Shown here in pieces: positions 63,835 through 64,000 of a stretch of 64,000 nt of DNA. This DNA comes from Clavaria fumosa. Lineage: Eukaryota; Basidiomycota; Agaricomycetes; Agaricales; Clavariaceae. The notes beneath the pieces are model-generated. The model saw only the letters and a list, made by a program, of their open reading frames with translations, was not told where the DNA came from and did no database searches. The stretch is from positions 1,612,001-1,676,000 of the forward strand of contig OX637806.1 in NCBI GenBank assembly GCA_951802425.1, written 5' to 3'. A program made the translations under genes and the position numbers. Position 1 is the first letter of the stretch. Each line of letters opens with the position of its first letter.

Positions 63835-64000
63835 ATGGGCATGCGAACGCCTCCGAACTCGGTGGTTGCGCGGCTCAAACGTTTGCCGGCACACACCGCG
63901 CTGTTTATTGGCGTTTTAATTGGGTTCTTTATTAGCAGGACACTGCTCCCTTGGCATGTGCGTACATTCAACCCATGTCCTTTTCTCTGCTTCTTATGTC
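63835..64000 (+). CDS. Start of a small membrane protein, runs off the window
   Basis: Reading from ATG 63835 (or 63841): GMRTPPNSVVARLKRLPAHT, then a hydrophobic helix ALFIGVLIGFFISRTLLPW, continuing past the window end. A basic, proline-containing leader before a single helix suggests a membrane-anchored protein with the leader on the cytosolic or matrix side. The frame is also open upstream (SFLRVASTTSKTAA), so the true start could be earlier. Identity unknown. Confidence 0.4.
   Translation, partial: MGMRTPPNSVVARLKRLPAHTALFIGVLIGFFISRTLLPWHVRTFNPCPFLCFLC

Overview
This window looks like a chromosome segment of a filamentous basidiomycete, probably an Agaricomycete. The native genes carry many short introns (about 50-80 nt, GTNNGT donors, CTNAC-like branch sites). 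They encode typical fungal housekeeping proteins (ISY1, NOP53, COP9 signalosome CSN1). The repeats include chromodomain Ty3/gypsy elements, a Ngaro-type tyrosine-recombinase retroelement, and members of expanded basidiomycete families of unknown function. All calls were made by reading the sequence; no database search was run.

Layout. Positions 1-49,440 are almost entirely repetitive and heavily nested. (i) 1-1,770: a relic of an expanded basidiomycete family and a double inverted repeat. (ii) 1,775-6,041: gypsy element C (+), truncated at its 5' end and inactivated. (iii) 6,042-16,612: gypsy element A (-) of the same family. It is interrupted in gag by gypsy element B (8,363-15,455, TSD GGTTG), which is itself interrupted by a 1.8-kb insertion H (10,751-12,546, TSD CTATT). 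A is inserted in a coiled-coil gene relic (16,613-17,341). (iv) 17,342-19,383: AT-rich repeat DNA with two hairpin MITEs. (v) 19,384-32,656: a large DNA transposon T1 (TIR CATCAGG..., TSD TA). It carries a GCN-triplet tract and a fragment of a host gene resembling NFKBIL1/IkBL. The Ngaro element G (21,908-31,988) is inserted in it, and a second CATCAGG element T2 (24,747-29,042, TSD TG) is inserted in the G reverse transcriptase. (vi) 33,100-33,583: a UCH-type deubiquitinase pseudogene. (vii) 34,198-47,312: a four-level nest. A gag-only copia-like element (TSD TAGTG) contains gypsy D (TSD GCCTC), which contains the ORF-less LTR element E (TSD GACAA), which contains solo LTR F (TSD ACGTG). (viii) 47,313-49,441: an inverted copy of the locus that flanks T1, without T1, but carrying its own 979-bp TIR transposon.

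From about 49,560 to the end lies a compact native gene block: a multi-pass membrane protein (+), a carnosine N-methyltransferase-like protein (-, nine exons), tRNA-Ala(CGC) (+), ISY1 (-), an FHA-domain protein (+, six exons), a WW-domain protein (+), NOP53 (-), CSN1 (+), an unknown Ser/Arg-rich protein (-), and the start of a small membrane protein (+). ISY1/FHA and NOP53/CSN1 are divergent pairs separated by only about 100-140 bp. A CACGTGA motif recurs in these promoters and also in the LTRs of unrelated retroelements.

Together the block covers splicing (ISY1 in the NineTeen complex), 60S ribosome assembly (NOP53), cullin deneddylation (CSN1) and small-molecule methylation. The left three quarters record repeated transposition, followed by decay dominated by CpG transitions.
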